DNA of 64,000 nucleotides. Origin: Nocardioidaceae bacterium (GTDB lineage: Bacteria; Actinomycetota; Actinomycetes; Propionibacteriales; Nocardioidaceae). Made by a program: the position numbers and the translations under genes. The notes beneath the pieces are model-generated. The model had not been told where the DNA came from. It searched no databases and worked only from the letters and a program-made list of their open reading frames with translations. The stretch spans positions 110,025 to 174,024 of the forward strand of contig JAUJOO010000004.1 of NCBI GenBank assembly GCA_030447585.1, read 5' to 3'. This document shows positions 17,816 through 28,110 of this stretch, piece by piece (the first letter of the stretch is position 1; each line of letters starts with the position of its first letter).

Positions 17816-20800
17816 AGCGAAGCCCCTTGCCCCGATGTGTCGGCTTCGGCTCCCCGGCCCCTCGCCCACGACTGCAAAGAGCGCACGCCGAGCTTACCGA
17901 CTCGCAACGCCTCGATACCGAGCACTGCGGCGCCAAGGCCCTGGACGGTGGTGATGCAGGGGATGTTCTGCGCCACCGAGGCAGTGCGGATCTCGTACCC
18001 GTCGAAACGGGGTGAGCCTTTGGATGTCGACCCGTGAGGGGTGTTGATGACGAGGTCCACCTCACCGGCGAGGATGCGCCCGACAATGGTCGGTTCGCCG
18101 TTCGGACCGACCCCCTCGGAGTGCTTTCGCACGAGCGTCGCGGCCACGCCGTTGCGGCGGAGTACCTCGGCGGTGCCGGCGGTCGCGAGGATCTCGAACC
18201 CCAGGTCGGCAAGTCGCTTGACCGGGAAGATCAGGTGTCGCTTGTCGCGGTTGGCCACGGAGACGAATGCCCGCCCGCGGAGGGGCAGCCCTCCGATCGC
18301 GGCGGCCTGGGCTTTCGCGAACGCCGTTGAGAAGTCTGCGTCGACGCCCATCACCTCACCCGTCGACCTCATCTCCGGTCCGAGCACGGTGTCGACCCCT
18401 GCCCCGTCGAAGGTCAGGAACCGGTTGAACGGCATCACCGCCACCTTGACGGCAACCCCGTGCTCACCGTCCGCGCCGGCGCCGTCCCCCTCGGCCGGTA
18501 GCATCCCCTCCACGCGAAGTGCGGCGATGGTGCTTCCGAGCATGACCCGGGCCGCCGCCTTGGCGAGGGGGTACCGGTCGCCTTCGACACGAAAGGCACC
18601 GTCCTGGATGCGCGGGGGTTCGCTTCGAGCACGTACAGGACGTCCGAGGCGAGCGCGAACTGGATGTTCAGCAGGCCAAGGACACCGACCCCACGGGCGA
18701 CCAGGTGCGTTGCCGCGCGGATCCGCTCGACGGTGTCGCTGCCCAGCGTGATCGGGGGCAGCACACATGACGAGTCCCCCGAGTGAACACCGGCCTCCTC
18801 GATGTGCTCCATCACCCCGCCGATGAAGAGCTCGTCGCCGTCGAAGAGCGCGTCCACGTCGATCTCGACGGCGTCGTCGAGGAAGGCGTCGACGAGAACC
18901 GGGTGCAGCGGTGAGATCTGGGTGGCGCGCGCGATGTAGGCGCGCAGGGAGTTGTCGTCGTACACGATCTCCATGCCACGCCCGCCGAGCACGAACGAAG
19001 GTCGGACGAGGAGCGGAAAGCCTATCTCGTCGGCGATGCGCTTGGCCTCGTCGAACGACGTGGCTGTGCCGTGCTTGGGTGCCGGCAGGCCCGCGGCAGC
19101 GAGCACACGACCGAAGGCGCCCCGGTCCTCGGCGAGGTCGATGGCGTCCGGGCTGGTGCCGACGATGGGGACTCCCGCAGCGGCCAGGCCGTGGGCCAGG
19201 GCGAGCGGCGTCTGGCCACCCAGCTGGACGAGCACACCGGCGACCGGGCCAGCCGCTGTCTCAGCAGCGACCACCTCAAGCACGTCCTCCAGCGTCAGCG
19301 GCTCGAAGTAGAGGCGGTCGGAGGTGTCGTAGTCGGTGGAGACGGTCTCAGGGTTGCAGTTCACCATCACCGTCTCGTAGCCGGCTGCCGACAACGCCAT
19401 GGACGCGTGCACGCAGGAGTAGTCGAACTCGATGCCCTGGCCGATCCGGTTAGGTCCACTGCCCAAGATGATCACCGCCGGTCGGCTGCGCGCCGCGACC
19501 TCTGTCTCCTCGTCGTACGTCGAGTAGTGGTACGGCGTGCGCGCCGCGAACTCCGCCGCGCAGGTGTCGACGGTCTTGAACACCGGCCGGACACCCAGCG
19601 CCTGGCGAACGCCACGGACCACCTCCGCGGTGCTGTGCGTCAGCTCGGCGACCTGCAGATCCGAGAACCCGTGGCGCTTCGCCCGGCGCAGCAGGTGCGG
19701 GGTGAGCACGGGCGCTGTGGCGAGCTCCTGGGCGATCTCGTCTATCAGGAGGAGCTGGTCGACGAACCAGGGGTCGATGCCGGTTGCGGCGTGCACCTCG
19801 CCGACGTCGGCGCCGGCGCGCAGAGCATCCATGACGACCCGCAGCCGGCCGTCGCGGGCACAGCAGCGGCGGCGAGCAGGCTTTGCTTGTCGCCTGGCTC
19901 CTGGGCCCAGCTGAAGGCGGCGTCGGGCTTGTCCATGGAGCGCAAGGCCTTTTGCAGGGCCTCGGTGAAGTTGCGCCCGATCGCCATCGCCTCGCCCACG
20001 CTCTTCATGTGCGTCGTCAGCACCGGGTCCGCCGCCGGAAACTTCTCGAAGGCGAAGCGGGGAACCTTGACGACCACGTAGTCGAGCGCCGGCTCGAAGC
20101 TCGCGGGTGTCTCGGTCGTGACGTCGTTGGAGATCTCGTCGAGAGAGTAGCCAAGGGCGACCTTTGCGGCGATCTTGGCGATCGGGAAGCCGGTGGCCTT
20201 CGAGGCGAGTGCGCTCGAGCGGGACACCCGGGGGTTCATCTCGATGACGATCATCCGGCCGTCTTCGGGGTCGACGGCGAACTGGATGTTGCAGCCGCCG
20301 GTCTCCACGCCGACTGCCCGGATCACCGCAATCGCCATGTCGCGCATCCGCTGGTACTCGCGGTCGGTCAGGGTCATCGCCGGCGCGACGGTGATCGAGT
20401 CACCGGTATGGACGCCCATCGGGTCGAGGTTCTCGATGGAGCAGACGATCACCGTGTTGTCATGGCCGTCACGCATCACCTCGAGCTCGTACTCCTTCCA
20501 GCCGAGGACCGACTCCTCGAGGAGCACCTCGGTCGTCGGGCTGGCATCGAGGCCGGCCCCGGCGATCCGGTGCAGGCCCTCGACGTCGTACGCGAGGCCG
20601 GACCCAGCGCCTCCCATGGTGAACGACGGGCGGACGACGACCGGGAAGCCGAGAGACTCGGCGGCGACGCAGCACTCGGCGACAGAGTGGCAGACCACAC
20701 TGCGTGCCACCTCACCGCCGAGCGACTCGACCACACCCTTGAAGACGTCCCGATTCTCACCCGCCTCGATGGCAGCCACGGAGGCGCCGATGAGCTCGAC

Positions 20801-21136
20801 GTCGTACTTGTCGAGGGTGCCGTCGCGCGCGAGCCCGACCGCGATGTTGAGGGCCGTCTGCCCACCCAAGGTCGCCAGCAAGGCGTCGGGCCGTTCCTTC
20901 TCGATGACGTGGGTGACGAACTCAGCGGTGATCGGCTCGACGTACGTCGCATCGGCCACCTCGGGATCGGTCATGATCGTCGCCGGGTTGGAGTTCACCA
21001 AGACCACCCGAAGCCCCTCCGACCTGAGCACCCGGCAGGCCTGGGTGCCCGAGTAGTCGAACTCGCAGCCCTGCCCGATCACGATCGGACCGGACCCGAT
21101 GACCAGCACCGACGAGATGTCCTGCCGTCGCGGCAT
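17812..21136 (-). CDS. carB: Carbamoyl-phosphate synthase large subunit (two apparent frameshifts)
   Basis: The large subunit makes carbamoyl phosphate from ammonia, bicarbonate and two ATP. The first ATP-grasp half opens [20 protein letters not shown] and keeps [15 protein letters not shown] and [20 protein letters not shown]. The second half has [20 protein letters not shown] and [18 protein letters not shown]. The C-terminal allosteric domain includes [17 protein letters not shown]. The frame breaks at about 19856-19861 and at 18567-18571, where five C remain (coding strand) and six would restore T-G-T-P-L-A-K. Adding one base at each site gives exactly 1109 codons, normal for CarB. Sequence error is therefore more likely than gene death. 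About 206 bp separate it from carA. Confidence 0.9.
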
Positions 21137-21184
21137 CAGCCCTCCACCTCGCCGCCAGCGTCGACGGCGCGACCGGCGTCGACA

Positions 21185-21300
21185 GTCTGGACCGTGCAGG
21201 GACGGCCGGGTCCCTGGGGGTGCGCCGCCGCGCAACCAGCCTCGCTCCTTCGTCGCTTCGGCGGCCAGTCCCATCCACCCCGGCGTCGCACCGTCCAGAC
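21185..21300. repeat. Inverted-repeat element between carA and carB
   Basis: Arms GTCTGGACCGTG (21185-21196) and CACCGTCCAGAC (21289-21300) are complementary except at one pair and enclose about 92 nt. The interior contains CTCGCTCCTTCGTCGCTTCG, which resembles the loop motif of the hairpin repeats at 31.5 and 55.3 kb. It fills most of the carA-carB gap, which in many relatives is a few bases only. The link to the other repeats is tentative. Confidence 0.5.
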
Positions 21301-21342
21301 CCCCGGCCTCTGGGTCGGGGCGGTCGCGCCACTCCTCGAGAC

Positions 21343-22571
21343 TCATAGGGTTCGGAGCCGGGGGTGGGGGTGGCTCGGACGTGGATGGGCCTGGCCGGCG
21401 AGCGAAGCGATGCCGGTTGTCCGAGCCACTCCTGCCCCCGGCGTCGGACGGTCGGGGACTGTGTCAGTTCGGCTCATCAGTGCGAGGAAGCGGTCGAAGA
21501 GGTAGTCCGCGTCGTGGGGCCCGGCCGCCGCCTCCGGGTGGTACTGCACGCTGAAAGCCCGAAGCCGGTCGTCCGCGCCGCTGAGCTCCAAACCTTCGAC
21601 CACGTCGTCGTTGAGGCAGACATGACTGACCCTCGCAGCGCCGTACGGCGTCGAGATGGTCGCGTCGAGCGGCGCCTCGACGGCGAAGCCATGGTTGTGC
21701 GCGGTCACCTCGACCTTGCCGGTCGTCAGGTCCATGACCGGTTGGTTGATGCCGCGGTGGCCGTAGCGGAGCTTGTACGTCGCCAAGCCCAGCGCCCGGC
21801 CGAACAGCTGGTTGCCGAGGCAGATGCCGAAGAACGGTATCCGCCGGTCCAAGACCTCCCGCAGGAGCGCGACCTGGTGGTCGGCGGTGGCCGGGTCTCC
21901 GGGGCCGTTGGAGTAGAAGACGCCGTCGGGGTTGATGGAAAGCAGGTCGTGGAGGGTCGAGGCGGCAGGCAACACGACGGTCTCGACCCTCTCTCCGCAA
22001 GCCGCTGCGGCGTCGTCGCTTTGAGCCCGAGGTCGAGTGCCGCAACACGAGCGCGACGCACACCGACGGCGGAAACCGTGTAATTCTTGGTCGTCGACAC
22101 CTCTGCCGCGAGCGAGGAGCCGGACATCACCGGCGCAGCCCGCACGCGGGCCAGCAGCGCGAGCGGGTCGGTCTCGCTGCTGGAGATCCCCACCCTCATC
22201 GCTCCGCGCTCGCGCAGATGCCGGGTCAATGCCCGCGTGTCGACACCGCTGATGCCGACGACTCCGTGGGCCGTCAGCCGAGCGGCCAGGCTGTCAGTCG
22301 AACGCCAGCTGCTCGGCAGTCGCGCCGGGTCGCGGACGACGTACCCGGCGACCCAGATGTGACCTGACTCGTCGTCGGTGTCGTTCATGCCCGTGTTGCC
22401 GATGTGAGGTGCCGTCATCACCACTACCTGGCGGTGGTAGGACGGGTCGGTGAGCGTCTCCTGGTAGCCGGTCATGGCCGTGCAGAAGACAGCCTCCCCG
22501 ATCGTCTCTCCGCAGGCACCGTACGCGTCACCGGTGAAGACCCGGCCGTCCTCCAGTACGAGCATGGTCAT
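21343..22571 (-). CDS. carA: Carbamoyl-phosphate synthase small subunit (one apparent frameshift)
   Basis: The glutaminase subunit supplies ammonia to CarB. The N-terminal half ([33 protein letters not shown]) reads from 22571. The class I amidotransferase half has the catalytic Cys in [16 protein letters not shown], and later HNHGFAV and [12 protein letters not shown] with the catalytic His. The two halves are in different frames, joined near 21987-21989. Three G (coding strand) stand there; four would read L-A-E-R-G-V-E-T-V-V-L-P. One added base gives exactly 410 codons. After the normal end (about D-R-F-L-A-L-M) some 37 unusual residues follow, encoded by the hairpin at 21370-21429, so the stop may be displaced. 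Its ATG overlaps the pyrC stop (ATGA). Confidence 0.9.
21370..21429. repeat. Hairpin repeat at the 3' end of carA
   Basis: Perfect 11-bp arms GTGGCTCGGAC (21370-21380) and GTCCGAGCCAC (21419-21429) enclose 38 nt. Outside them, G runs and C runs extend the pairing. The loop read on the minus strand contains CATCGCTTCGCTCG, close to the CTTCGCTTCGCTC loop of the repeats at 31.5 and 55.3 kb. It lies within the predicted C-terminal extension of carA. Confidence 0.7.
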
Positions 22572-23878
22572 TGCAGCTTGCCGTCCAGCACGGTGGCACG
22601 GCCGCGCAGGAAGGTCGCCACCACGCGGCCAGGCAGCTCCAAGCCGCGGTAGGGGTTGTTGCGCGAGAGCGACTGCGACTCCGTCGCCTCGACCGTTCGG
22701 ACCGCCGATGGGTCGACGAGGGTGACATGCGCCGCAGCACCGACCTGGAGCGGCTGCCCTTGGGTGAGGACCCGGCCGATCGCGGCTGGGCGGACCGACA
22801 TCCGGTCGGCGACCTCGGCCCAGTCGAGCAGGCCGGTGTCGACCATCGTGTGCTGGACGACACTGAGAGCTGTCTCAAGCCCGAGCATGCCCATCGCCGC
22901 CGCGCCCCACTCGCACTCCTTGTCCTCGGTCGGATGGGGTGCGTGGTCGGTGGCCACGCAGTCGATGGTGCCGTCGGCAAGGCCTGTCCGCAGCGCTGCT
23001 ACGTCCTCTGCGGTGCGCAACGGCGGGTTGACTTTGTAGAGGGGGTCGTACGTCGCGACCAGCTCATCGGTGAGCAGCAGGTGGTGCGGGGTGACCTCGG
23101 CAGTCACCGCCCAGCCCTTGCCCTTGGCCCACCGGATCAGCTCGACCGAGCCGGCGGTGGAGACGTGGCAGACGTGCAGCCGGGAGCCGACGTGACCGGC
23201 GAGCAGACAGTCCCGGGCGATGATCGCCTCCTCGGCCACCGCGGGCCACCCTGTCAGGCCGAGGACACCAGACATCACGCCCTCGTTCATCTGGGCACTC
23301 TCGGTGAGGCGGGGCTCCTGGGAGTGCTGGGCGATGACCCCGTCGAACGCCTTGACGTACTCGAGCGCCCGCCGCATGAGGACCGCATCCGAGACACAGC
23401 TGCCGTCGTCGGAGAAGACCCGGACCCGAGCCGCCGAGTGGGCCATGGCACCCAGCTCCGCCAGGCGCTGGCCACCGAGGCCGACCGTGACGGCACCTAC
23501 GGGCCGCACGTCGCAGTACCCGGCGTCCCGGCCGAGGTTGTAGACCTGTTCGACGACCCCGGCGGTGTCGGCCACCGGGTCGGTATTGGCCATGGCGTGC
23601 ACCGCCGTGAAGCCTCCTGCGGCGGCTGCCCGCGACCCCGTGTGCACGGTCTCGGCGTCCTCGCGGCCCGGCTCACGCAGGTGGGTGTGGAGGTCGACGA
23701 GGCCGGGCAGGGCGACCAGGCCGTCCCCGTCCACGGTCACGGCGTCGCCGGGCGCATCCGCGGGATCGAGAAGCTGACCGGCACCGAGGAGCAGGTCGCG
23801 AGGTTCACCACCGAGGACGGAGACGCCCCTGAGCAGGTAGGTCCTCTCAGGACTGCCCAGGTAGGTGTGCGTCGTCAC
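22568..23878 (-). CDS. pyrC: Dihydroorotase
   Basis: A 436-residue type I amidohydrolase that closes carbamoyl-aspartate to dihydroorotate. The first metal motif is in [20 protein letters not shown]. Further ligands lie in [31 protein letters not shown] and [15 protein letters not shown] (the Asp-x-Ala-Pro-His motif). It overlaps pyrB upstream and carA downstream by 4 bp each (ATGA), so translation of the three is likely coupled. No break in frame. Confidence 0.97.
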   Translation of the reverse strand: MTTHTYLGSPERTYLLRGVSVLGGEPRDLLLGAGQLLDPADAPGDAVTVDGDGLVALPGLVDLHTHLREPGREDAETVHTGSRAAAAGGFTAVHAMANTDPVADTAGVVEQVYNLGRDAGYCDVRPVGAVTVGLGGQRLAELGAMAHSAARVRVFSDDGSCVSDAVLMRRALEYVKAFDGVIAQHSQEPRLTESAQMNEGVMSGVLGLTGWPAVAEEAIIARDCLLAGHVGSRLHVCHVSTAGSVELIRWAKGKGWAVTAEVTPHHLLLTDELVATYDPLYKVNPPLRTAEDVAALRTGLADGTIDCVATDHAPHPTEDKECEWGAAAMGMLGLETALSVVQHTMVDTGLLDWAEVADRMSVRPAAIGRVLTQGQPLQVGAAAHVTLVDPSAVRTVEATESQSLSRNNPYRGLELPGRVVATFLRGRATVLDGKLQ

Positions 23879-24828
23879 AGGACCGCCTCCTCAGTGCCGG
23901 GCCGAGCGGCGTCGGAGCCGCTGAGCAGCAGGTAAAGGACGGCCATCCGGACAGCGACTCCGTTCGTGACCTGCTCGACGATGACTGACCTGGTCGAGTC
24001 GGCGACCGTGGCGGAGATCTCCATACCGCGGTTCATCGGCCCGGGGTGCATGACGATGGCGTGGTCGGGTAGCCGGTCGAAGCGCCGGTCGTCCAGGCCG
24101 TACCTGCGGCTGTACTCACGCGCACTGGGGAAGAAGGCGGCGTTCATCCGCTCGTGCTGCACGCGCAGCATCATCACCGCATCGCACTTGTCGAGTGCCG
24201 AGTCGAGGTCGTACGACGTCTGCACCGGCCAGGCTGAGACACCAACCGGCAGCAGGGTAGGAGGCGCAACAAGCGTCACCTCTGCGCCAAGGGTGGCGAG
24301 CAGTAGGGCGTTCGAGCGGGCAACGCGGCTGTGCAGCACGTCGCCCACGATGGTGATCCGACGCCCCGCGAGGTCGCCGAGGTGGCGGCGCAACGTGAAC
24401 GCGTCCAACAGTGCCTGGGTGGGGTGCTCATGGGTGCCGTCTCCCGCGTTGACGACGCTGGAGCGGACCCAGCCGCTGGTGGCGAGCCGGTGCGGCGCAC
24501 CCGAGGAACCATGCCGGATGACGACGGCGTCTGCTCCCATCGCCTCCAACGTGAGGGCGGTGTCCTTGAGGCTCTCGCCCTTGGAGACGCTCGAACCCTT
24601 CGCGGAGAAGTTGATGACGTCGGCGCTGAGTCTCTTGGCCGCGGCCTCGAAAGAGATACGGGTGCGCGTGGAGTCCTCGAAGAAGAGGTTGACGACAGTT
24701 CGACCGCGCAGCGTGGGCAGCTTCTTGATCGGCCGGTCAGCCAGTGACCGCAGCTCCTCGGCCGTGTCGAGCACCTGGAGCGCGTCGTCGCGCGTCAGGT
24801 CGGCACTGGACAGCAGGTGGCGTCTCAT
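23875..24828 (-). CDS. pyrB: Aspartate carbamoyltransferase catalytic subunit
   Basis: A 317-residue enzyme that joins carbamoyl phosphate and aspartate. The carbamoyl-phosphate loop [20 protein letters not shown] (about residues 50-69) is diagnostic. [31 protein letters not shown] and [12 protein letters not shown] are the other active-site segments. No regulatory pyrI is present, as is usual outside enterobacteria. Both ends overlap neighbours by 4 bp (pyrR before, pyrC after). Confidence 0.97.
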   Translation of the reverse strand: MRRHLLSSADLTRDDALQVLDTAEELRSLADRPIKKLPTLRGRTVVNLFFEDSTRTRISFEAAAKRLSADVINFSAKGSSVSKGESLKDTALTLEAMGADAVVIRHGSSGAPHRLATSGWVRSSVVNAGDGTHEHPTQALLDAFTLRRHLGDLAGRRITIVGDVLHSRVARSNALLLATLGAEVTLVAPPTLLPVGVSAWPVQTSYDLDSALDKCDAVMMLRVQHERMNAAFFPSAREYSRRYGLDDRRFDRLPDHAIVMHPGPMNRGMEISATVADSTRSVIVEQVTNGVAVRMAVLYLLLSGSDAARPGTEEAVL

Positions 24829-25406
24829 GAGATCCCTCCTTCGGCTGGCGAGATCACCACGGCATCCACCGCGTCCGTCTCCGCAAGCGTCACGGTGACC
24901 CGCTCCGCCAGGGAGGTCGGCAGGTTCTTCCCGACGAAGTCGGCGCGGATCGGCAGCTCACGGTGGCCGCGGTCGACGAGGACAGCGAGCTGGACCCCTC
25001 TCGGGCGGCCCAGGTCTCCGAGTGCGTCCAGCGCCGCACGGACGGTGCGGCCACTGAACAAGACGTCGTCGACGAGTACGACGAGAGCGCCGTCGACGCC
25101 ATGCCCGGGGATGTCGGTGGGCTCGAGCGTGCGCGCCGGACGGAGCCGCAGGTCATCGCGGTACATGGTGACGTCGAGCGACCCCGAAGGGACCTCGGTG
25201 CCCTCGACCTTCGCCATGACTTTGGCCATGCGGTGCGCCAGTGGTACGCCTCGGCGCGGGATCCCCAGCAGGATCACGTCATCGGGGCCCTTGTTGCGCT
25301 CGAGGATCTCGTGCGCTATCCGCGTCAGGGCGCGGGTGATGTCGGTGGCATCCAGGACGACGCGGGATGCGGTCGTGGTCTTGACGCTGCGCTCAGCAGA
25401 CGACAC
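24825..25406 (-). CDS. pyrR: PyrR, pyrimidine operon regulator / uracil phosphoribosyltransferase
   Basis: A 193-residue RNA-binding regulator with the phosphoribosyltransferase fold. [20 protein letters not shown] opens it, and the PRPP loop is [20 protein letters not shown] (about residues 110-130). [13 protein letters not shown] is the conserved strand before it. I chose GTG at 25406 because AAGGAGG stands 8 nt upstream; the frame is open to 25559 without family residues. With UMP bound, PyrR is known to bind a leader hairpin and lower expression. A matching hairpin is present at 25424-25439 beside this ribosome-binding site. It heads the pyr operon. Confidence 0.95.
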   Translation of the reverse strand: MSSAERSVKTTTASRVVLDATDITRALTRIAHEILERNKGPDDVILLGIPRRGVPLAHRMAKVMAKVEGTEVPSGSLDVTMYRDDLRLRPARTLEPTDIPGHGVDGALVVLVDDVLFSGRTVRAALDALGDLGRPRGVQLAVLVDRGHRELPIRADFVGKNLPTSLAERVTVTLAETDAVDAVVISPAEGGIS

Positions 25407-25423
25407 GAGCCTGACCTCCTTCT

Positions 25424-25439
25424 CCGCCTCACGGGACGG
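25424..25439 (-). promoter_or_regulatory. PyrR-binding hairpin in pyr leader
   Basis: The minus-strand RNA reads CCGTCCCGTGAGGCGG. The terminal part TCCCGTGAGGC fits the known PyrR-binding consensus UCCNGNGAGGY at every fixed position. The flanking A-U pair of the consensus is replaced by a C-G pair, which keeps the stem. It ends 3 nt before the AAGGAGG ribosome-binding site of pyrR (25415-25421). This suggests that PyrR blocks translation directly, as reported for mycobacteria, rather than acting on a terminator. A possible -10 (TACGGT, minus strand, 25467-25472) would give a leader of about 55 nt before the start codon. Confidence 0.8.
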
Positions 25440-25534
25440 ATCGTTAAAGGATGTCTTTTCACGGATACCGTACATCACCCTTCGTGCTTGCGGTTTACTC
25501 GCTACGCTGCGAAAGCCAACGAAAGGACACCGGG

Positions 25535-26023
25535 GTGCCCGAGACCTACGCGAAGACACTGGGGAAGCGCCTGCGCGCCATCCGCCAGCAGCAGGCGTTG
25601 TCGCTCCAGGGCGTCGAGGAGAAGTCGGGTGGTCGGTGGAAGGCAGTCGTCGTTGGATCCTATGAGCGTGGAGACCGTGCGGTCACCGTGCAGCGGCTTT
25701 CCGACCTCGCACGTTTCTACGGCGTGCCCGTGGCAGAGCTGCTGCCCGGCGGCGAGGACCTCGGAGCAGGCGCGGAGGCGCCGCCCAAGCTCGTGCTCGA
25801 CCTCGAGCGCCTGCAACAGCTCGACGACGGCGACGCGGTGCCACTGGCTCGGTTCACTGCCAGGATCCAGTCGATGCGCGGAGACTACAACGGCCGGGTG
25901 CTGACGATTCGCAACGACGACCTTTGCACCTTGTCGCTCATCTACGACGAGAGCACGGACCAGCTGGCCGAGCGGTTGATCGACTGGGGCGTGCTGCGCC
26001 AAGACGCCGACAAGGACCGCTAA
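25535..26023 (+). CDS. bldD: BldD-like developmental/c-di-GMP-responsive regulator
   Basis: A 162-residue transcription factor. The N-terminal helix-turn-helix domain shows the strongly conserved stretch [20 protein letters not shown] followed by [20 protein letters not shown] and [10 protein letters not shown]. The C-terminal domain ([20 protein letters not shown] ... LIDWGVLRQ) is the part known to bind c-di-GMP in Streptomyces. I chose the GTG at 25535 with AAGGA upstream (25523-25527); the open frame extends to 25451 but without similarity. It is divergent from pyrR and converges on nusB with a 4-bp overlap of stop codons. A -10-like TACGCT lies at 25503-25508. Confidence 0.93.
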   Translation: MPETYAKTLGKRLRAIRQQQALSLQGVEEKSGGRWKAVVVGSYERGDRAVTVQRLSDLARFYGVPVAELLPGGEDLGAGAEAPPKLVLDLERLQQLDDGDAVPLARFTARIQSMRGDYNGRVLTIRNDDLCTLSLIYDESTDQLAERLIDWGVLRQDADKDR

Positions 26024-26454
26024 GACCCTGGTTGCGTGCCCGCTGTCGGCTGGTCATGGTCGCAACGGCCCGCGATCTTTGCCAGCAGGCCGTTGACGAA
26101 CGCCGGTGACTCGTCGGTAGACAGCTCGCGCGCCATCGCGACGGCCTCGCTGAGCGCAACTTCCGTGGGAACCTCGTCGACGTGTCGCAGCTCGAAGACC
26201 CCGATGCGCACGATATTGCGGTCGACGGCGGGCATCCGCTCGAGCTGCCAGCCTCTCGAGCACTGCGAGATCACCGCGTCGATCTCCTCGAGGTGGGCCA
26301 CCACGCCCTCGACCAGGCGCACCGTGTAGTCGTTGAGACGCGGCTCGACCGTCATACGACGCTCGGCCAACGTCGCTCCGGGCGCAAGACCCTGGAGCTC
26401 CGACTCGAAGAGGATGTCGAGCGCACGTTTGCGCGCCTTTGACCGGGCTCCCAC
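26020..26454 (-). CDS. nusB: Transcription antitermination factor NusB
   Basis: A 144-residue all-helical protein that binds boxA RNA with NusE during rRNA antitermination. Typical segments are GARSKARKRALDILFESELQ at the N-terminus, PAVDRNIVRIGVFELRHVDE, VALSEAVAMARELSTDESPA and FVNGLLAKIA. It lies 3 nt after efp on the same strand, the usual efp-nusB pair. Its stop overlaps that of the convergent bldD. Confidence 0.96.
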   Translation of the reverse strand: MGARSKARKRALDILFESELQGLAPGATLAERRMTVEPRLNDYTVRLVEGVVAHLEEIDAVISQCSRGWQLERMPAVDRNIVRIGVFELRHVDEVPTEVALSEAVAMARELSTDESPAFVNGLLAKIAGRCDHDQPTAGTQPGS

Positions 26455-26457
26455 GAG

Positions 26458-27021
26458 TCAGCTCGTCACGCGGCCGAGGTAGCTCCCGTCACGCGTGTCG
26501 ACCTTGACCACCTCGCCGGTCGTGATGAAGAGGGGTACGGCGATCTCGTAGCCGGTCTCGAGCCGCGCCGGCTTGGTGCCGCCTGTCGACCTGTCGCCTT
26601 GGATGCCTGGCTCGGTGTACTCGATTGTCAGCTCGACCGAGGCCGGGAGCTCGATGTACAGCGGGGTACCCTCGTGGACCGCCACGACGGCGTTCTGGTT
26701 CTCGAGCAGGAAGTGCGAGGCGTTGCCGACGGTCTCTGCCGGGACGTGGGTCTGCTCGTAGGTGTCGGTGTCCATGAACACGTAGGAGTCACGGTCCATG
26801 TAGAGGTAGGTCATCGTGCGCTTGTCCACGTTGGCGACGTCGACCTTCACGTCGGCGTTGAAGGTCTTGTCGACCACCTTGCCCGACATCACGCTCTTGA
26901 GCTTGGTCCGCATCACCGCGCCACCCTTGCCGGGCTTGTGGTGTTGGAACCACACGACCGACCACAGCTGGCCGTCGAGGTTGAGGACCATGCCGTTCTT
27001 GAGGTCGTTGGTGGTGGCCAT
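26458..27021 (-). CDS. efp: Elongation factor P
   Basis: A 187-residue translation factor that relieves ribosome stalling at polyproline. The KOW-like domain I has the loop [16 protein letters not shown] (about residues 27-42), with the Lys in KPGKG corresponding to the modified position. The domain II and III signatures [17 protein letters not shown] and [20 protein letters not shown] are intact. Its upstream region (27022-27252, 231 bp, shared with the divergent gene at 27253) includes a hairpin-like CGGGCC / GGCCCG at about 27183-27201. Confidence 0.97.
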   Translation of the reverse strand: MATTNDLKNGMVLNLDGQLWSVVWFQHHKPGKGGAVMRTKLKSVMSGKVVDKTFNADVKVDVANVDKRTMTYLYMDRDSYVFMDTDTYEQTHVPAETVGNASHFLLENQNAVVAVHEGTPLYIELPASVELTIEYTEPGIQGDRSTGGTKPARLETGYEIAVPLFITTGEVVKVDTRDGSYLGRVTS

Positions 27022-27240
27022 GGAGTCGCGTCTACTTCCCTTTTGCTGTGCGGAGCCGTGGTCGCATGCGTCGTACGACAGAGATCCACGGGGTTCGGCG
27101 TGTCAGTGTAACCGAGTCGCTCTGGCGTCCCAGCGCGCGCAGCGCTCTGCATGCGCTCGATGCTCACTCTTCGACCCGGGTTTCGGGCCGTCCTCTGGCC
27201 CGTGTGTGCGGGATATTGGGCACGTGGCCCAGGCGAGCCC

Positions 27241-27246
27241 TAGGGT
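27241..27246 (+). promoter_or_regulatory. Putative leaderless -10 for the gene at 27253
   Basis: TAGGGT, then GGCGTC, then the ATG at 27253. The TANNNT box ends exactly 6 nt before the start codon, the same spacing as the boxes in the 11-13 kb block, so the transcript may start at or near the ATG. Confidence 0.5.
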
Positions 27247-27252
27247 GGCGTC

Positions 27253-28110
27253 ATGAGTTGGTTCTGGGTCATCGTTATCGCCGTCGTCGTCATCCAACTT
27301 CTCAACACGCTGAACAAGCGGACCAGCAAGACGACGTCTGCGCCAACAACTTCCGAGGCGCCGCAGCCGCGGCCGAACGCCGCCTGGGCGTCCACGCCAC
27401 CACCGAGATCCCCGGACACCGCTTGGGCGCCACCCACGCCGCCGGGAGCGCCTGGCGCCGCCTGGACATCCTCGGCCGCCGCTCGGCTACCTCAGGCATC
27501 GCCTGGACGGGAGGCGTCCGGTCAACTGGGACCCGGCCGACAGGCACCAGGCTGGCAGAACCGGCTGGCCGGGGCAGTCGAGGAGCGGTTCGGGGAGGTG
27601 GTCCAGGAGCGGTTCGCGGGGGTTCAGGAATGGGTCGGCGGGGCAGTCGAGGAACGGTTCGGCGAAGTCGAGGAACGGTTCGGCGAGCAGGTCGACGTCG
27701 TACGGGCGGGTCTGGCGCCCACCCAGTCTGCCGGGCCCACCTCGACCCCGGTCGCGCCTGCGCCGACGCCTGCAGTCGCAGCCAGGACGACTCAGGCCGA
27801 GTCGGTGCGGGAGCAGCTGCCGGCCGTCGTCCGAGATCGCAGCGAGATCGGGTCGGCCGCTTTGGAGAGCACCCTCGACAGTTCGATCGAGAGCAGCCTC
27901 TTCGGCGCGACTCGCACCCCTCCGCCGCTGCCGTTGCTGGCTGGCGCTTCCACGGTGCGGCTGCCGGCAGACATCCACTCTGCGGTCATGAAGTTCCTGG
28001 ACCTGGGGCAGGAAGTGGCCGCGGTCTCGCTCGTCCGCGACAAGCTCGATGTCGACATCCTCGATGCCATGCGTACGGTCCGTGAGCTCGCCGGAGGACC
28101 GGTCAGCTGA
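27253..28110 (+). CDS. Membrane-anchored protein with L7/L12-like C-terminal domain
   Basis: A 285-residue protein of unknown function. One transmembrane helix sits at the extreme N-terminus ([17 protein letters not shown]). A long Ala/Pro-rich linker follows, then a charged repeat region with three near copies of VEERFGEV (about residues 108-145, from an imperfect 21-bp DNA repeat), then another linker. The last 45 residues ([20 protein letters not shown] and [12 protein letters not shown]) follow the hydrophobic pattern of the ribosomal L7/L12 C-terminal domain (G-x-x-x-x-A-I-x-x-x-R ... L-x-E-A-x-x-x-V). In ribosomes that domain recruits GTPase factors; here it is tethered to the membrane face. 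It converges on aroQ with an 8-bp overlap. Confidence 0.8.
   Translation: MSWFWVIVIAVVVIQLLNTLNKRTSKTTSAPTTSEAPQPRPNAAWASTPPPRSPDTAWAPPTPPGAPGAAWTSSAAARLPQASPGREASGQLGPGRQAPGWQNRLAGAVEERFGEVVQERFAGVQEWVGGAVEERFGEVEERFGEQVDVVRAGLAPTQSAGPTSTPVAPAPTPAVAARTTQAESVREQLPAVVRDRSEIGSAALESTLDSSIESSLFGATRTPPPLPLLAGASTVRLPADIHSAVMKFLDLGQEVAAVSLVRDKLDVDILDAMRTVRELAGGPVS

Noticed and set aside
15981-18212. A 743-codon frame that includes pyrD
   Set aside because: Only the part from 16937 is pyrD; the upstream part is a shadow of pyrK and carB in another frame with low-complexity Arg/Gly content.
19883-21505. A 540-codon plus-strand frame opposite carB
   Set aside because: Asp/His/Arg-rich antisense shadow with no domain motif.
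27183-27201. CGGGCC/GGCCCG hairpin as a terminator
   Set aside because: Short stem without a U run and located between divergent genes, so a terminator role is unlikely.
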